A stretch of 64,000 bases of DNA, from contig NZ_SZQL01000011.1 in assembly GCF_005233845.1 (NCBI RefSeq), positions 124,001 to 188,000 on the forward strand, given 5' to 3'. A program made the position numbers and the translations under genes. The notes under the pieces were generated by a model, which saw nothing but the letters and a program-made list of their open reading frames with translations, did no database searches and was not told the DNA's origin. Positions 53,982 through 62,741 of the stretch are shown in pieces; within the stretch, counting starts at the first letter, position 1; each line of letters starts with the position of its first letter. This DNA comes from Ilyomonas limi (GTDB taxonomy: Bacteria > Bacteroidota > Bacteroidia > Chitinophagales > Chitinophagaceae).

Positions 53982-54231
53982 AACAACTATTTTTTTAGTT
54001 ATTAATTTTTGCCACTAAGGCGTGAAGGCACCAAATGGCTTTTACGCAAATGATTAAGACATTGTAGCGGTGCCGTAATATGGATATTAGCGCTTCCTGC
54101 TTTGGCGTAAAAATACGCTGCCTGCCGTGTAAAGCTTTTAACGTCAACTTATCTGAGTGAGGGATTCATATACTTTTATTCCCTTTATGCCTTCATGGTT
54201 TAGCGGTTTAAACATGTATCTAAAAATAAAT
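53982..54231. repeat. Intergenic spacer with an imperfect inverted repeat
   Basis: No gene. CACTAAGGCGTGAAGGCACCAAATGG (near 54011-54036) pairs loosely with the reverse complement of TATGCCTTCATGGTTTAGCGG (near 54187-54207). The outer ends form an imperfect ~200-base inverted element of the same general kind as the repeat at 8777. Confidence 0.45.
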
Positions 54232-54242
54232 TTTTAAAATTG

Positions 54243-54262
54243 CATGTATATACATATATTTG
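54243..54262 (+). promoter_or_regulatory. marR promoter and overlapping operator
   Basis: ATGTATATACAT (54243-54254) is a perfect 12-base palindrome of the MarR operator kind. It abuts the -7 box TATATTTG (54255-54262), with a weak TTTT at the -33 position (54232-54235). The likely role is autorepression. Confidence 0.65.
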
Positions 54263-54266
54263 CATT

Positions 54267-54722
54267 GTGAAACTGGAAGACGCCATACAATCGCACAACT
54301 TTACAAGTGAAAAACAAAAAGCCGGGCTGCACATTTTATTTACAGCTTACCAGCTAAAATGTGAAGTGAGTGCTATATTGAAGCCTTTTGATCTTACTGC
54401 CGAGCAGTATAATGTGCTGCGTATTTTGAAAGGTAAGCACCCGCAAAATATGTGTGTAAAAGATATTGCCGGCCGCATGATTGAACGCAGCTCCAACGTA
54501 CCACGCATTATAGACAGGCTTGTGTACAAAAAACTGGTAAAAAGAAGCCAATCGAAGGAAGACAAGCGTGAAACAATGATGATTTTAACGGATAAAGGCT
54601 TGGCATTATTGGAAAGCAGTTCGCAAAAAATGAACGAAACGTTTGACGGCATTCTCCGGCTAAGCAATGAAGAATCAAAAATCTTGAATGATTTACTGGA
54701 AAAAGTGAATAAAGAACAATAA
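54267..54722 (+). CDS. MarR-family transcriptional regulator
   Basis: 151 residues starting with GTG at 54267. The in-frame TTG at 54240 lies upstream of the -7 box (54255-54262) and cannot be used. The winged helix is LTAEQYNVLRILKG ... MCVKDIAGRMIERSSNVPRIIDRLVYKKLV, with the wing at SKEDKRETMMILTDKG. MarR proteins respond to small phenolic or oxidant ligands. The neighbours downstream, YceI and an FMN reductase, suggest a stress or quinone response regulon. An overlapping operator-like palindrome suggests autoregulation. Confidence 0.93.
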   Translation: MKLEDAIQSHNFTSEKQKAGLHILFTAYQLKCEVSAILKPFDLTAEQYNVLRILKGKHPQNMCVKDIAGRMIERSSNVPRIIDRLVYKKLVKRSQSKEDKRETMMILTDKGLALLESSSQKMNETFDGILRLSNEESKILNDLLEKVNKEQ

Positions 54723-54767
54723 TTGTTACAAACTAATTTTATTTAAAAACAACTAAAAACAAAAATT

Positions 54768-55295
54768 ATGGCAACTTACAAAATCGATCCCGCACACTCC
54801 GAAATCAATTTTAAAATTAAACACCTGATGATTACCAGCGTTACCGGCAGCTTTACTAAGTTTGAAGGTTACATGGAAAGCGAAAAAGACGATTTTACCG
54901 ATGCGAAAATTCATTTTGAAGCGGAAACAGCAAGCATTACTACACATAACGAACAAAGAGACGGACACTTAAGATCACCTGAATTTTTTGATGCTGAAAA
55001 GTTTCCAAAAGTTACGTTCGACTCTGCTTCTTTTCAGAAAAAAAGCGGAGATGATTACACGCTTACCGGCAATCTTACCATGCACGGCATTACCAAATTC
55101 GTTACACTGGATGTAGAACTTGGCGGCGTAAATACAGACCCCTGGGGACAAACAAAAGTAGGCTTTGAAATTGTTGGCAAAATCAACCGTAAGGAGTATG
55201 GTTTGGAATGGAATGCAGCCCTCGAAACCGGCGGTGTAATGCTGGCCGATGATGTAAAGCTGCAGATAAGCGTGCAGTTGGTAAAACAGGCTTAA
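54768..55295 (+). CDS. YceI-family protein, cytosolic form
   Basis: 175 residues. YKIDPAHSEINFKIKHLMITSVTGSF is the family N-terminus of the lipocalin-like YceI fold, and NRKEYGLEWN near the C-terminus is conserved. There is no signal peptide, unlike periplasmic YceI, so the protein is probably cytosolic. YceI barrels bind polyisoprenoid or amide ligands. It follows the marR gene by 45 bases and precedes an FMN reductase gene, most likely in one operon. Confidence 0.94.
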   Translation: MATYKIDPAHSEINFKIKHLMITSVTGSFTKFEGYMESEKDDFTDAKIHFEAETASITTHNEQRDGHLRSPEFFDAEKFPKVTFDSASFQKKSGDDYTLTGNLTMHGITKFVTLDVELGGVNTDPWGQTKVGFEIVGKINRKEYGLEWNAALETGGVMLADDVKLQISVQLVKQA

Positions 55296-55330
55296 AAATT
55301 GAAATCTGCTACAAAAAGAGCCAGCCAGCT

Positions 55331-55897
55331 ATGAATATCGAAATAATATCCGGTAGTCCGCGTAAAAACAGCATGACCAATCGTGTGGCGTTGTTCTTAA
55401 AGGCTTACCTGCAAAAGGTTTCGCAGCATAATATTAATATTATAGATGTACGTGATTGGGATATTCCGGTGCTGGAAACAGCATGGATGTCGCCAGAAAA
55501 AGTACCTGCAAACCTGCAGCCGCTTGGCAGCCGCATGTTTGGCGCCGATGCGTTTATTATGGTTACACCCGAGTATAACGGCAGCTATACCTCGGCGCTC
55601 AAAAACCTGTTTGACCATTTTCCAAAGCAGCAGCACAAAGCATTTGGCATTGTTACCGCATCGGATGGTGCTATGGGCGGCATCCGCGCCAGCCAGCAGT
55701 TACAGTTACTCATTCACGCGCTGTTTGGTATTGGCTCGCCATACATGCTGGTAGTACCCGGTGTAAACAAGAAGTTTGATGAACAGGGTAATTTGCTCGA
55801 TCCTAATTTTCAAAAGAATATAGACATCTTTGTTACCGAGTTGTTGTGGCTCGCCGAGAGCATACACCCGGTAGTAGAGCCAGCCGAATTAGCATAA
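55331..55897 (+). CDS. NAD(P)H-dependent FMN reductase (flavodoxin-like)
   Basis: 188 residues. ISGSPRKNSMTNRVA is the phosphate-binding loop of FMN reductases of this family; TPEYNGSYTSALKNLFDHF is the signature that holds the flavin ring. These enzymes reduce FMN, quinones or azo dyes. The gap to yceI is 35 bases. Together with marR and yceI it looks like a redox or quinone-stress operon. Confidence 0.93.
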   Translation: MNIEIISGSPRKNSMTNRVALFLKAYLQKVSQHNINIIDVRDWDIPVLETAWMSPEKVPANLQPLGSRMFGADAFIMVTPEYNGSYTSALKNLFDHFPKQQHKAFGIVTASDGAMGGIRASQQLQLLIHALFGIGSPYMLVVPGVNKKFDEQGNLLDPNFQKNIDIFVTELLWLAESIHPVVEPAELA

Positions 55898-55907
55898 AGG
55901 ATGAATA

Positions 55908-55934
55908 AAAATCCCTCCTGTGCAGAGGGATTTT
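55908..55934. terminator. Terminator after the marR-yceI-reductase operon
   Basis: AAAATCCCTC (55908-55917) and GAGGGATTTT (55925-55934) form a 10-base stem with a 7-base loop, just after the reductase stop. Confidence 0.85.
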
Positions 55935-56483
55935 CTTATTTGGATAATTTATATATGCCCCACTGTTCTTATTACGTACTAAGTACAATGTAACGTAAAT
56001 TCTTTTAAGTTCAAGGAGTACTTAAATATAATGATAGCCATTTTATTAGCCAAGCCATCCACCAAGTTAATGAAAGTCCATCTTAGGCAAAGTTGGCGGG
56101 GCACGGACGGATGCACGGAGCGATCATGCCGCCCCTGAACCCACGAAGTGGCTCATTGAGGCAAAAGCAATCAATTATTCACGAAATAACTAAGCGAAGC
56201 GTTCTCATGAATACCATTGAAAAACATCAACCCATTCATAACTTTTTGGTTAGTTTTTTCTTTCAATGCCTGTCACGCAAGGCGTGAAGAAAAAGTCAGA
56301 CAATGACTTGCTGTAAGAAGTTACTCTCACGATATTTACAAGCCCTGCTACACTGCGATTAAATCTAATTTTTAAATTTATTTATGTTACACTACAATAA
56401 AATTAGTAAAAATAGCAATGTTAATTAACAAACAAAGCAACTAAAGCAGTGGTTATAAGTTTTACAACTGATACCTTTTTTGT
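55935..56483. other. Unexplained intergenic stretch (~550 bases)
   Basis: A+T-rich DNA with one G+C-rich segment (~56090-56150) unlike its surroundings. An open frame at 56093-56287 overlaps it but has no recognisable domain. A small palindrome CACGC-AAG-GCGTG lies at 56275-56287. No RNA gene was recognised. Confidence 0.45.
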
Positions 56484-56491
56484 TACCTTTG
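56484..56491 (+). promoter_or_regulatory. -7 promoter box of purF
   Basis: TACCTTTG fits TAnnTTTG, with a T-run at the -33 spacing (56460-56463). It ends 16 bases before the ATG at 56508. Confidence 0.6.
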
Positions 56492-56507
56492 CGCCTTCCT
56501 ACACAAC

Positions 56508-58355
56508 ATGAGCGACGAAATAAAACATGAATGTGGCTTAGCCTACATTCGCCTGTTAAAACCGTTTTCCTATTACCTCAAAAAGTATGGCACTGTCATG
56601 TACGGCATTAACAAGCTGTACCTGTTGATGGAAAAGCAGCACAACCGCGGACAAGATGGCGCCGGTATTGCTGCCGTAAAACTGGATGTAGAACCAGGCT
56701 ATCCCTTCTTGTACCGCACCCGCAGCAATGCCCAGCAGCCTATTGCCGATATTTTTTACAAAATTGGCCAGGAAGTACACGAACTGGAAAAATACCAGTC
56801 CGATATTCGTCAGCACCCCGGCTTAATGAAAGGTCATTTGCCTTTTATGGGTGAGTTGCTGCTCGGACATCTCCGCTACGGCACACAAGGCAGAAATATG
56901 GTAGAGTTTTGCCATCCTTTCATCAAGCGCGACAATAACCCAGGGAAAAATATAGCACTTGCTGGTAACTTCAACCTGGTGAATACAGAAGAGCTGTTCG
57001 ACTTAATAAATATGGATCCGGGCGAGTTTCAAAAGCAAAGCGACCTCGCTGCCATGCTCGAAGTTATTCACCATTTTCTTTCCAGAGAAGATGACGCGCA
57101 CCCTAATCATGCCAATATAGCGAATGTTTTAAAAAGGGCTACTCCTCTTTTTGATGGCGGTTATACAATTGGGGGGTTACTGGGTAACGGCTATAGTTTT
57201 GTTACCCGCGATGCGCACGGCATTCGTCCAGCTTATTACTATATTGATGATGAAGTAATTGTAGCAGCCAGTGAACGGGCTTCTATTCGTACAACATTTA
57301 ATGTGGGTGAAAACGAAGTGCACGAACTGATGCCCGCACATGCATTGATTGTGGATGATAAAGGCAGCCATGTAATAGAGAAAGTACAGCCGCCAAAAGA
57401 GCGCCGCGCCTGCTCGTTTGAGCGTATTTATTTCAGCCGCGGCTCCGATGAAAAAATTTATCGCGAGCGTATTGCATTAGGCAACCATTTAAGTCATCGC
57501 GTACTGGAAGAAATTAATTACGACCTTAAAAATACCATCTTTTCCTATATACCCAACACTGCCGAAGTAGCTTTTTATGGTTTGGTAAAAGGTATGGAAG
57601 ATTACCTCAACCAGCGTAAGATTCAGCGTATTCTTAGCTGGGGCGATAATATTAATCCTGAAGCGCTGGAGGAACTGGTGAACCGTAAAATACGGCAGGA
57701 AAAAATTGCCATTAAAGATGTAAAGCTTCGCACCTTTATTACCGAAGATACCAGCCGCAACGAGATGGTGCAGCACGTGTACGATATTACGTATGGTACG
57801 GTTAAGAAAGATTCGGATACGCTGGTTGTAATAGACGATTCTATTGTACGCGGCACAACTTTAAAGGAAAGTATTGTGCGGATGCTGGCAAGATTGAGTC
57901 CTAAAAAAATCATTGTTGTTTCTTCTGCTCCGCAAATACGCTATCCCGATTGTTATGGCATAGATATGAGCAAATTGGGCGATTTTATTGCTTTTCGGGC
58001 AGCCATTGCCTTGCTTAAAGAACGCAATATGATGCACTGCCTGGATGAGATTTATGAGCAATGCAAAGAACTCCAACGCAATAACCAGTTGCATACCGAA
58101 AATTTAGTGCGCTACGTGTACAAACCTTTTACTACCGAAGAAATATCCAATAAAATTGCGGAATTAATTACACCACCCGATCTGCAAATTCCGGTACAGG
58201 TAATTTACCAAACGATTGAGGACCTGCACGATAGCTGCCCAACCAATACCGGCGACTGGTATTTTACCGGCAACTATCCTACACCCGGCGGCAACCGCGT
58301 GGTCAATCGTGCTTTCATCCATTTTATGGAAGGAAAAAATATGCGGGGTTATTAA
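56508..58355 (+). CDS. purF: Amidophosphoribosyltransferase, long Bacteroidota form
   Basis: 615 residues, longer than the ~500 of the common form. Cys9 (HECGLAYIR) is the probable N-terminal nucleophile after removal of an eight-residue leader; the glutaminase domain continues with NRGQDGAGIAAV and LLGHLRYGTQG. The phosphoribosyltransferase domain has VVIDDSIVRGTTLKES, the PRPP site. It starts purine synthesis by making phosphoribosylamine from PRPP and glutamine. The C-terminal extension (NTGDWYFTGNYPTPGGNRVVN) is usual for this phylum. A terminator follows at 58416. Confidence 0.94.
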   Translation: MSDEIKHECGLAYIRLLKPFSYYLKKYGTVMYGINKLYLLMEKQHNRGQDGAGIAAVKLDVEPGYPFLYRTRSNAQQPIADIFYKIGQEVHELEKYQSDIRQHPGLMKGHLPFMGELLLGHLRYGTQGRNMVEFCHPFIKRDNNPGKNIALAGNFNLVNTEELFDLINMDPGEFQKQSDLAAMLEVIHHFLSREDDAHPNHANIANVLKRATPLFDGGYTIGGLLGNGYSFVTRDAHGIRPAYYYIDDEVIVAASERASIRTTFNVGENEVHELMPAHALIVDDKGSHVIEKVQPPKERRACSFERIYFSRGSDEKIYRERIALGNHLSHRVLEEINYDLKNTIFSYIPNTAEVAFYGLVKGMEDYLNQRKIQRILSWGDNINPEALEELVNRKIRQEKIAIKDVKLRTFITEDTSRNEMVQHVYDITYGTVKKDSDTLVVIDDSIVRGTTLKESIVRMLARLSPKKIIVVSSAPQIRYPDCYGIDMSKLGDFIAFRAAIALLKERNMMHCLDEIYEQCKELQRNNQLHTENLVRYVYKPFTTEEISNKIAELITPPDLQIPVQVIYQTIEDLHDSCPTNTGDWYFTGNYPTPGGNRVVNRAFIHFMEGKNMRGY

Positions 58356-58415
58356 TTTTTTACCGCGAAGATGCTAGGAAGCAAAGGATCAGGAAGAAAT
58401 TAGACTGAATAAAAC

Positions 58416-58450
58416 AAAAGCTCCGGACTTATAATTAGTCCGGAGCTTTT
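58416..58450. terminator. Terminator between purF and psd
   Basis: A perfect 14-base stem AAAAGCTCCGGACT (58416-58429) with AGTCCGGAGCTTTT (58437-58450), a 7-base loop, then T-rich DNA. It is usable by both convergent genes. Confidence 0.92.
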
Positions 58451-58518
58451 TTATTTGGAAGATTCAGTGCGTTTCATCGAAATTACAACATCTGTAAAAA
58501 ACCGTGATCCAAGATATA

Positions 58519-59175
58519 TTACCACGTAGCCAGTACCGTTACCCCGCCTTTCACCGTTTGATTGAGCTGCACCTGTACTTTAGCATCTAATGGCAGCAAT
58601 ACATCTACCCGGCTGCCAAATTTAATAAAACCCATTTCACTGCCCTGATTTACGATATTGCCGGGTGTGAGATAATTTACAATACGTTTGGCAAGGGCAC
58701 CGGCAATTTGCTTTACCAGTAGCTCACCCCGCTCATTCTGCAATACCACGCTGTGCCGTTCATTTTCAGTAGAAGATTTTGGATGCCACGCTACCAGGTA
58801 TTTTCCTTTGTGATATTTACTATACATCACCGCACCGCTTATCGGATTGCGGTTGACATGCACATTGGCAGGGCTCATAAAAATACTTACCTGTATGCGT
58901 TTATCTTTAAAAAACTCATCGTCCACCACTTCTTCTATTACCACCACTTTACCATCGGCCGGACAAATAATCTGTTCCTCATCATCGGTTAGCAAACGGT
59001 TGGGAATACGAAAAAACGAAATGATAAATAAGAATAATATTAAAGTAATGGCAAACACAACTATCGCTATAAGCGGATGACTACCGCTTAAAAAATTAAA
59101 CGAAAAAAGATTGATAATGCCAAATAACAGTGCAGCAATACCAATTGATTGATAGCCTTCTTTGTGAATCTTCAT
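58519..59175 (-). CDS. psd: Phosphatidylserine decarboxylase (short, Psd2-like family)
   Basis: 218 residues from the ATG at 59175. Two membrane segments (~10-28, 33-54) precede the decarboxylase domain, which starts at ICPADGKVVVIEEV and includes ANVHVNRNPISG (His106). The self-cleavage site is the Gly187-Ser188 pair in FIKFGSRVDVLLP, which makes the pyruvoyl group. It converts phosphatidylserine to phosphatidylethanolamine, the main phospholipid in this phylum. It lies 48 bases downstream of cdsA. Confidence 0.95.
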   Translation of the reverse strand: MKIHKEGYQSIGIAALLFGIINLFSFNFLSGSHPLIAIVVFAITLILFLFIISFFRIPNRLLTDDEEQIICPADGKVVVIEEVVDDEFFKDKRIQVSIFMSPANVHVNRNPISGAVMYSKYHKGKYLVAWHPKSSTENERHSVVLQNERGELLVKQIAGALAKRIVNYLTPGNIVNQGSEMGFIKFGSRVDVLLPLDAKVQVQLNQTVKGGVTVLATW

Positions 59176-59223
59176 GTTAAACGGTGGGTTACGCGCGCAA
59201 AGATAAGTGCACAAACCATTACA

Positions 59224-60081
59224 TTACAGTGCAAAATAAACATACAACCACACAAACGGTGTTGCCAGTAAAAGAGAATCAAAGCGGTCTAAAAAGCCAC
59301 CATGACCAGGCATTAGTTCACCGCTGTCTTTTACACCGGCTAAACGTTTCAGTTTGCTTTCCAGCAAATCGCCTATGGTTCCCGCGACCGTTGCAATAGC
59401 CGAAATTATGATTACATGTACTACCGGCAGGTGAAATGCAAAATGACTTATCAGCGTAACTATCACTATCGCCAGCAAAGCGCCGCCTATGGTGCCCTCG
59501 CGTGTTTTTTTGGGCGAAATAGAACTCAATGGGGTTTTACCAATCAGCGAACCAACAATGTACGCCATTGTATCGTTTATCCAGATAGAAGCTATTAGTA
59601 TCAACGGAATAACTAAACCATTATTAGCAGGCAGCAGATACATGCTTCTTAATTTAATCATCAATGCCCAACTCACCGATATATACAGCAAACCAGCAAG
59701 TGAATACCCTAAATTTTTAAAAGTATAGGACTTCAGGTGTATAATATCTACAGTGGGTACCAGAATTATTAAAATGATCAGCATTCTCCACCCGATGGAA
59801 GTAATGGCTACAGCACCTGCAAACGGCGCTACACTGTTGGCACACAACATTAAACTCCAGCCAAGCAGCATAATGCCATACTTATGAAAAAGCGGAATTT
59901 TTTTATAATCTGTATCTATAATCCCCAGTAATTTTTGATACTCTATCCAACAACCAAAATGAATAATGGTAAAAAGCAGCAGAAAAGAGTAAAAATTAAT
60001 GAGTAAGCCTGCCAGCATCACTATTACAAACACTACTGCCGTAAGTGAGCGCGTCTTAAATGTTTGCAGGTTAAATGCCAT
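59224..60081 (-). CDS. cdsA: Phosphatidate cytidylyltransferase
   Basis: 285 residues with about eight membrane segments. SPKKTREGTIGG (~189-200) and the C-terminal signature GHGGFLDRFDSLL (~259-271) are diagnostic. It makes CDP-diacylglycerol from phosphatidic acid and CTP. The neighbouring psd acts later in the same pathway; the phosphatidylserine synthase gene between the two steps is not in the window. Confidence 0.96.
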   Translation of the reverse strand: MAFNLQTFKTRSLTAVVFVIVMLAGLLINFYSFLLLFTIIHFGCWIEYQKLLGIIDTDYKKIPLFHKYGIMLLGWSLMLCANSVAPFAGAVAITSIGWRMLIILIILVPTVDIIHLKSYTFKNLGYSLAGLLYISVSWALMIKLRSMYLLPANNGLVIPLILIASIWINDTMAYIVGSLIGKTPLSSISPKKTREGTIGGALLAIVIVTLISHFAFHLPVVHVIIISAIATVAGTIGDLLESKLKRLAGVKDSGELMPGHGGFLDRFDSLLLATPFVWLYVYFAL

Positions 60082-60270
60082 ACGCGAAGGATACAGATTT
60101 TAAAATAGTTGTTATACACTGAGAGCATTAGCTATTGGTTATTTACCATAAAAACTTTCTTTATCACAAAGAAGCATCAAAAATAGCTATACAAAAAGCA
60201 CGGTTACCGTTTTACTTGCTGTGGGGAAATAGTAATACGGGTATAATATTCTCTTCTATTAAGCATACAT

Positions 60271-60309
60271 AAAAAGGAGAAGCCAACCGTTTGATAAAGG
60301 TTGGCTTCT
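60271..60309 (-). terminator. Terminator of the tRNA-Asn transcript
   Basis: AGAAGCCAACC (60278-60288) pairs with GGTTGGCTTCT (60299-60309); on the minus strand a T-run from 60271-60275 follows. It begins five bases after the tRNA 3' end. Confidence 0.85.
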
Positions 60310-60313
60310 TTTG

Positions 60314-60387
60314 CTCCCGAAACTGGACTTGAACCAGTGACCCTCTGATTAACAGTCAGATGCTCTAACCAACTGAGCTATTCGGGA
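60314..60387 (-). tRNA. tRNA-Asn (anticodon GTT)
   Basis: On the minus strand a 74-base cloverleaf reads 5' TCCCGAA ... TTCGGGA with discriminator G at 60314. The D arm is AGCTCAGTTGGTTAGAGC, the anticodon loop CTGTTAA gives GTT, and the T arm contains GGTTCAAGTCC. CCA is not encoded. A full promoter (60412-60442) precedes it and a terminator follows, so it is transcribed alone. Confidence 0.97.
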
Positions 60388-60411
60388 ATCATTCCCTTGT
60401 GTAAGGGGTTG

Positions 60412-60442
60412 CAAAAATAGGAGAATTTAAATATTGAGCAAA
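60412..60442 (-). promoter_or_regulatory. tRNA-Asn promoter, full consensus
   Basis: On the minus strand TTTG (60439-60442) and TATTTTTG (60412-60419) are exactly 19 bases apart, a perfect match to the Bacteroidota TTTG-N19-TAnnTTTG promoter. The tRNA 5' end is 25 bases downstream. Confidence 0.85.
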
Positions 60443-60731
60443 GGTTTTTGGAAATTTATTTACCCTAAACAAGAAATACTAAAACAAGCATTCTTACTAC
60501 CTAAATAAGTAATTATTGCATTAGCAACCGAATGCGCCTAAATACCTCGTATCGCCCCATTCTGCAATTTTCAACTTTAAACCTTGAAGCTTTATAAATT
60601 GTTTTTTGAGTCTCGCAACTCGTGACTTGAACCTTAAACCTTAAACATTCCTTAGTTTCTACTGCCAAATTTGCGCATTACCCTGCTTGGCAATAATTTT
60701 GACTGTTTATAGTTAACCAATTTGTATAGAC
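60443..60731. other. Spacer upstream of grpE
   Basis: A+T-rich DNA. No CIRCE-type heat-shock operator and no convincing -7 box were found for grpE. Nothing else was recognised. Confidence 0.4.
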
Positions 60732-61304
60732 ATGATGGAAGAAAAAGACACACGAAACAATGGTGCTGGCGCTGCACAAGCGACAGATTTTAATATTAAT
60801 GCTGACGAAAATGCAGCAGGCACTACGCACTTGAACGATCCGGTAGAAAATGACGACCAGGTTGCTCAGTTGAAAGAAGACTTGCAGGATCAAAAGGATA
60901 AATACCTGCGCCTGATGGCAGAGTTTGACAACTTTAGGCGCCGTACTGCCAAAGAGCGGTTGGAAGAAAGCCAAATGGCGGGTAAAAACGTAATTATTTC
61001 GCTGTTAGATGTGCTGGATGATATGGACCGTGCAGAAAAGCAGATGAAAAACAGCAATGATACGGAGCAGATAAAAGAAGGCGTACTGCTGGTATTTAAC
61101 AAATTACGCAATACCCTGCAGCAAAAAGGACTAAAAGCTATGGACAGCGTACAGCAGGACTTTGATGTGGAAAAGCATGATGCCATCACCGAAATCCCCT
61201 CGCCGACGCCAGACCAGACTGGCAAAGTACTGGACGAAGTTCAAAAAGGCTATTACCTCAACGACAAAATCATCAGGCACGCCAAAGTGGTAGTAGGAAA
61301 ATAA
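60732..61304 (+). CDS. grpE: Nucleotide exchange factor GrpE
   Basis: 190 residues. The N-terminal ~40 residues are polar and disordered. The long helix ends with YLRLMAEFDNFRRRTAKE, the GrpE signature, and the C-terminal beta domain holds VEKHDAITEIPSP and VLDEVQKGYYLNDKIIRHAKVVV. It releases ADP from DnaK. It forms a pair with dnaJ 92 bases downstream. Two adjacent ATG codons (60732, 60735) are possible starts. Confidence 0.96.
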   Translation: MMEEKDTRNNGAGAAQATDFNINADENAAGTTHLNDPVENDDQVAQLKEDLQDQKDKYLRLMAEFDNFRRRTAKERLEESQMAGKNVIISLLDVLDDMDRAEKQMKNSNDTEQIKEGVLLVFNKLRNTLQQKGLKAMDSVQQDFDVEKHDAITEIPSPTPDQTGKVLDEVQKGYYLNDKIIRHAKVVVGK

Positions 61305-61371
61305 TGTTCCTTAACCCCTAAAGGGAATAGGAAGCTTATAAATAAAAATCAAACATAAACAATTAACACTA

Positions 61372-61390
61372 CTCCTCTTTAGGGGAGGAG
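61372..61390 (+). promoter_or_regulatory. Hairpin that could mask the dnaJ ribosome-binding site
   Basis: CTCCTC (61372-61377) can pair with GAGGAG (61385-61390), which is the strong Shine-Dalgarno of dnaJ (GGAGGAGG, five bases before the ATG). The loop is seven bases. A heat-melting or coupling switch is possible but unproven; such C/G-rich text is also common in intergenic repeats of the phylum. Confidence 0.35.
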
Positions 61391-61396
61391 GCAAAT

Positions 61397-62554
61397 ATGG
61401 TAAAGAGAGATTATTACGAAGTGTTGGGCGTTTCCAAAACAGCATCTGCCGATGAGATAAAGAAGGCTTATCGCAAAGTGGCTATGCAGTATCACCCTGA
61501 CCGTAACCCCGGCGATAAATCGGCCGAAGAGAAATTTAAAGAGGCTGCTGAAGCTTACGAAATATTGAGCGATGCCGATAAAAAAGCGAAATACGACCGC
61601 TTTGGTCATCAGGCATTTGGTCCGGGTATGAGTGGTGGCGGCTTTGGCGGTGGCATGAATATGGACGACATTTTCAGCCAGTTTGGAGACATCTTTGGCG
61701 ACTCTGTTTTTGGCAGCATGTTTGGCGGTGGCGGCGGTGCCCGTACCAGTCGTGGACGTGGCAATCGTGGTAGCAATCTCCGTGTAAAAATCAAACTCAG
61801 TTTTGAGGAGATGGCCAAAGGTGTTACTAAAAACATCAAGGTAAAGAAATATGTACCTTGTAATGTGTGTGATGGTTCCGGCGCTAAAGATAAAGCCAGC
61901 ATTCAAACCTGTCCTACCTGTCACGGCAGCGGCCAGGTACGTAAGGTGTCCAATACATTTTTGGGTCAAATGCAAACGGTGAGCACCTGTCCTACCTGTA
62001 ACGGTGAAGGCTCTACCATTACTGCAAAATGTAGCCATTGTAAAGGCGAAGGCCGTATGTATGCCGAAGAAACGGTGAGCATAGATATACCGGCCGGCGT
62101 GCAGGAAGGCATACAGTTAAGTATGCAGGGCAAAGGCAATGCAGGCGAACGTGGCGGAGCACCCGGCGATTTGCTGATTGTGATAGAAGAAGAAGCACAC
62201 AAAGAGTTGTACCGCGATGGTATGAATGTAGCATATGAACTGCATATTACCTTCCCTGAAGCTGCCTTTGGAACGCAGGTAGAAGTGCCTACCATTGACG
62301 GACGTGCTAAAATAAAGATCCCACCTGGTACTCAGAGTGGCAAGATATTCAGGCTAAAAGGCAAAGGTTTCCCCGAACTGCAAGGCTATCAGCGTGGCGA
62401 CCAATTGGTGCATGTAAACATCTGGACACCGCAAAACCTTACAGCAGAAGAAAGAAGCATGCTGGAAAAAATGAACGAAAGTCCCAATTTTAAACCCCAG
62501 CCGGGTAAAAGCGATAAAAGCTTTTTCGAGAAAGTAAAAGAAGTATTCACTTAA
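61397..62554 (+). CDS. dnaJ: Molecular chaperone DnaJ (Hsp40)
   Basis: 385 residues. The J domain (~4-69) has the HPD motif at 33-35 and stimulates DnaK ATPase. A Gly/Phe-rich stretch (~76-120) follows. Four zinc-binding motifs ([32 protein letters not shown]) form the cysteine-rich region. The C-terminal substrate-binding domains end the protein. Full length for a type I DnaJ. The GGAGGAGG before the start is unusually strong for this genome. Confidence 0.98.
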   Translation: MVKRDYYEVLGVSKTASADEIKKAYRKVAMQYHPDRNPGDKSAEEKFKEAAEAYEILSDADKKAKYDRFGHQAFGPGMSGGGFGGGMNMDDIFSQFGDIFGDSVFGSMFGGGGGARTSRGRGNRGSNLRVKIKLSFEEMAKGVTKNIKVKKYVPCNVCDGSGAKDKASIQTCPTCHGSGQVRKVSNTFLGQMQTVSTCPTCNGEGSTITAKCSHCKGEGRMYAEETVSIDIPAGVQEGIQLSMQGKGNAGERGGAPGDLLIVIEEEAHKELYRDGMNVAYELHITFPEAAFGTQVEVPTIDGRAKIKIPPGTQSGKIFRLKGKGFPELQGYQRGDQLVHVNIWTPQNLTAEERSMLEKMNESPNFKPQPGKSDKSFFEKVKEVFT

Positions 62555-62563
62555 TAATAAATT

Positions 62564-62586
62564 GCCGGCTTACAGCCGGCTTTTTT
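62564..62586 (+). terminator. dnaJ terminator
   Basis: GCCGGCT (62564-62570) and AGCCGGC (62574-62580) form a 7-base stem with a 3-base loop, followed by six T (62581-62586), a textbook intrinsic terminator. Confidence 0.93.
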
Positions 62587-62614
62587 ATTTTAAATAAAGC
62601 TTTGGTCTTCCATT

Positions 62615-62651
62615 AAAGCGCTGACATGGTTTAGAACCCTGTCAGCGCTTT
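62615..62651. repeat. Hairpin in the dnaJ-ppiD intergenic region
   Basis: AAAGCGCTGACA (62615-62626) pairs perfectly with TGTCAGCGCTTT (62640-62651) around a 13-base loop. T-rich DNA follows on the plus side. It may be a second terminator or a dispersed palindrome. Confidence 0.7.
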
Positions 62652-62703
62652 TTGCCATCCATTGTAAGCTCCGGCAAGGCAATGGCACGGCCAACTCCAA
62701 AAC

Positions 62704-62741
62704 AAAAAGGTTCCAAACTTTTAAAAGTTTGGAACCTTTTT
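62704..62741. repeat. Perfect 38-base palindrome, likely terminator of ppiD
   Basis: Positions 62704-62722 and 62723-62741 are exact reverse complements (core GGTTCCAAACTTTT), with A/T tracts at both ends. In RNA it folds into a terminator-like hairpin on either strand, suited to the minus-strand foldase gene that ends at 62827. Confidence 0.75.

Noticed and set aside
56093-56287. 64-residue open frame on the plus strand
   Set aside because: It overlaps the G+C-rich island and has no start signal or domain.
60443-60731. Search for a CIRCE or heat-shock operator upstream of grpE
   Set aside because: No 9-9-9 inverted repeat was seen.
61379-62038. 219-residue minus-strand frame opposite dnaJ
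   Set aside because: Antisense shadow of the Gly-rich and Cys-rich dnaJ regions.
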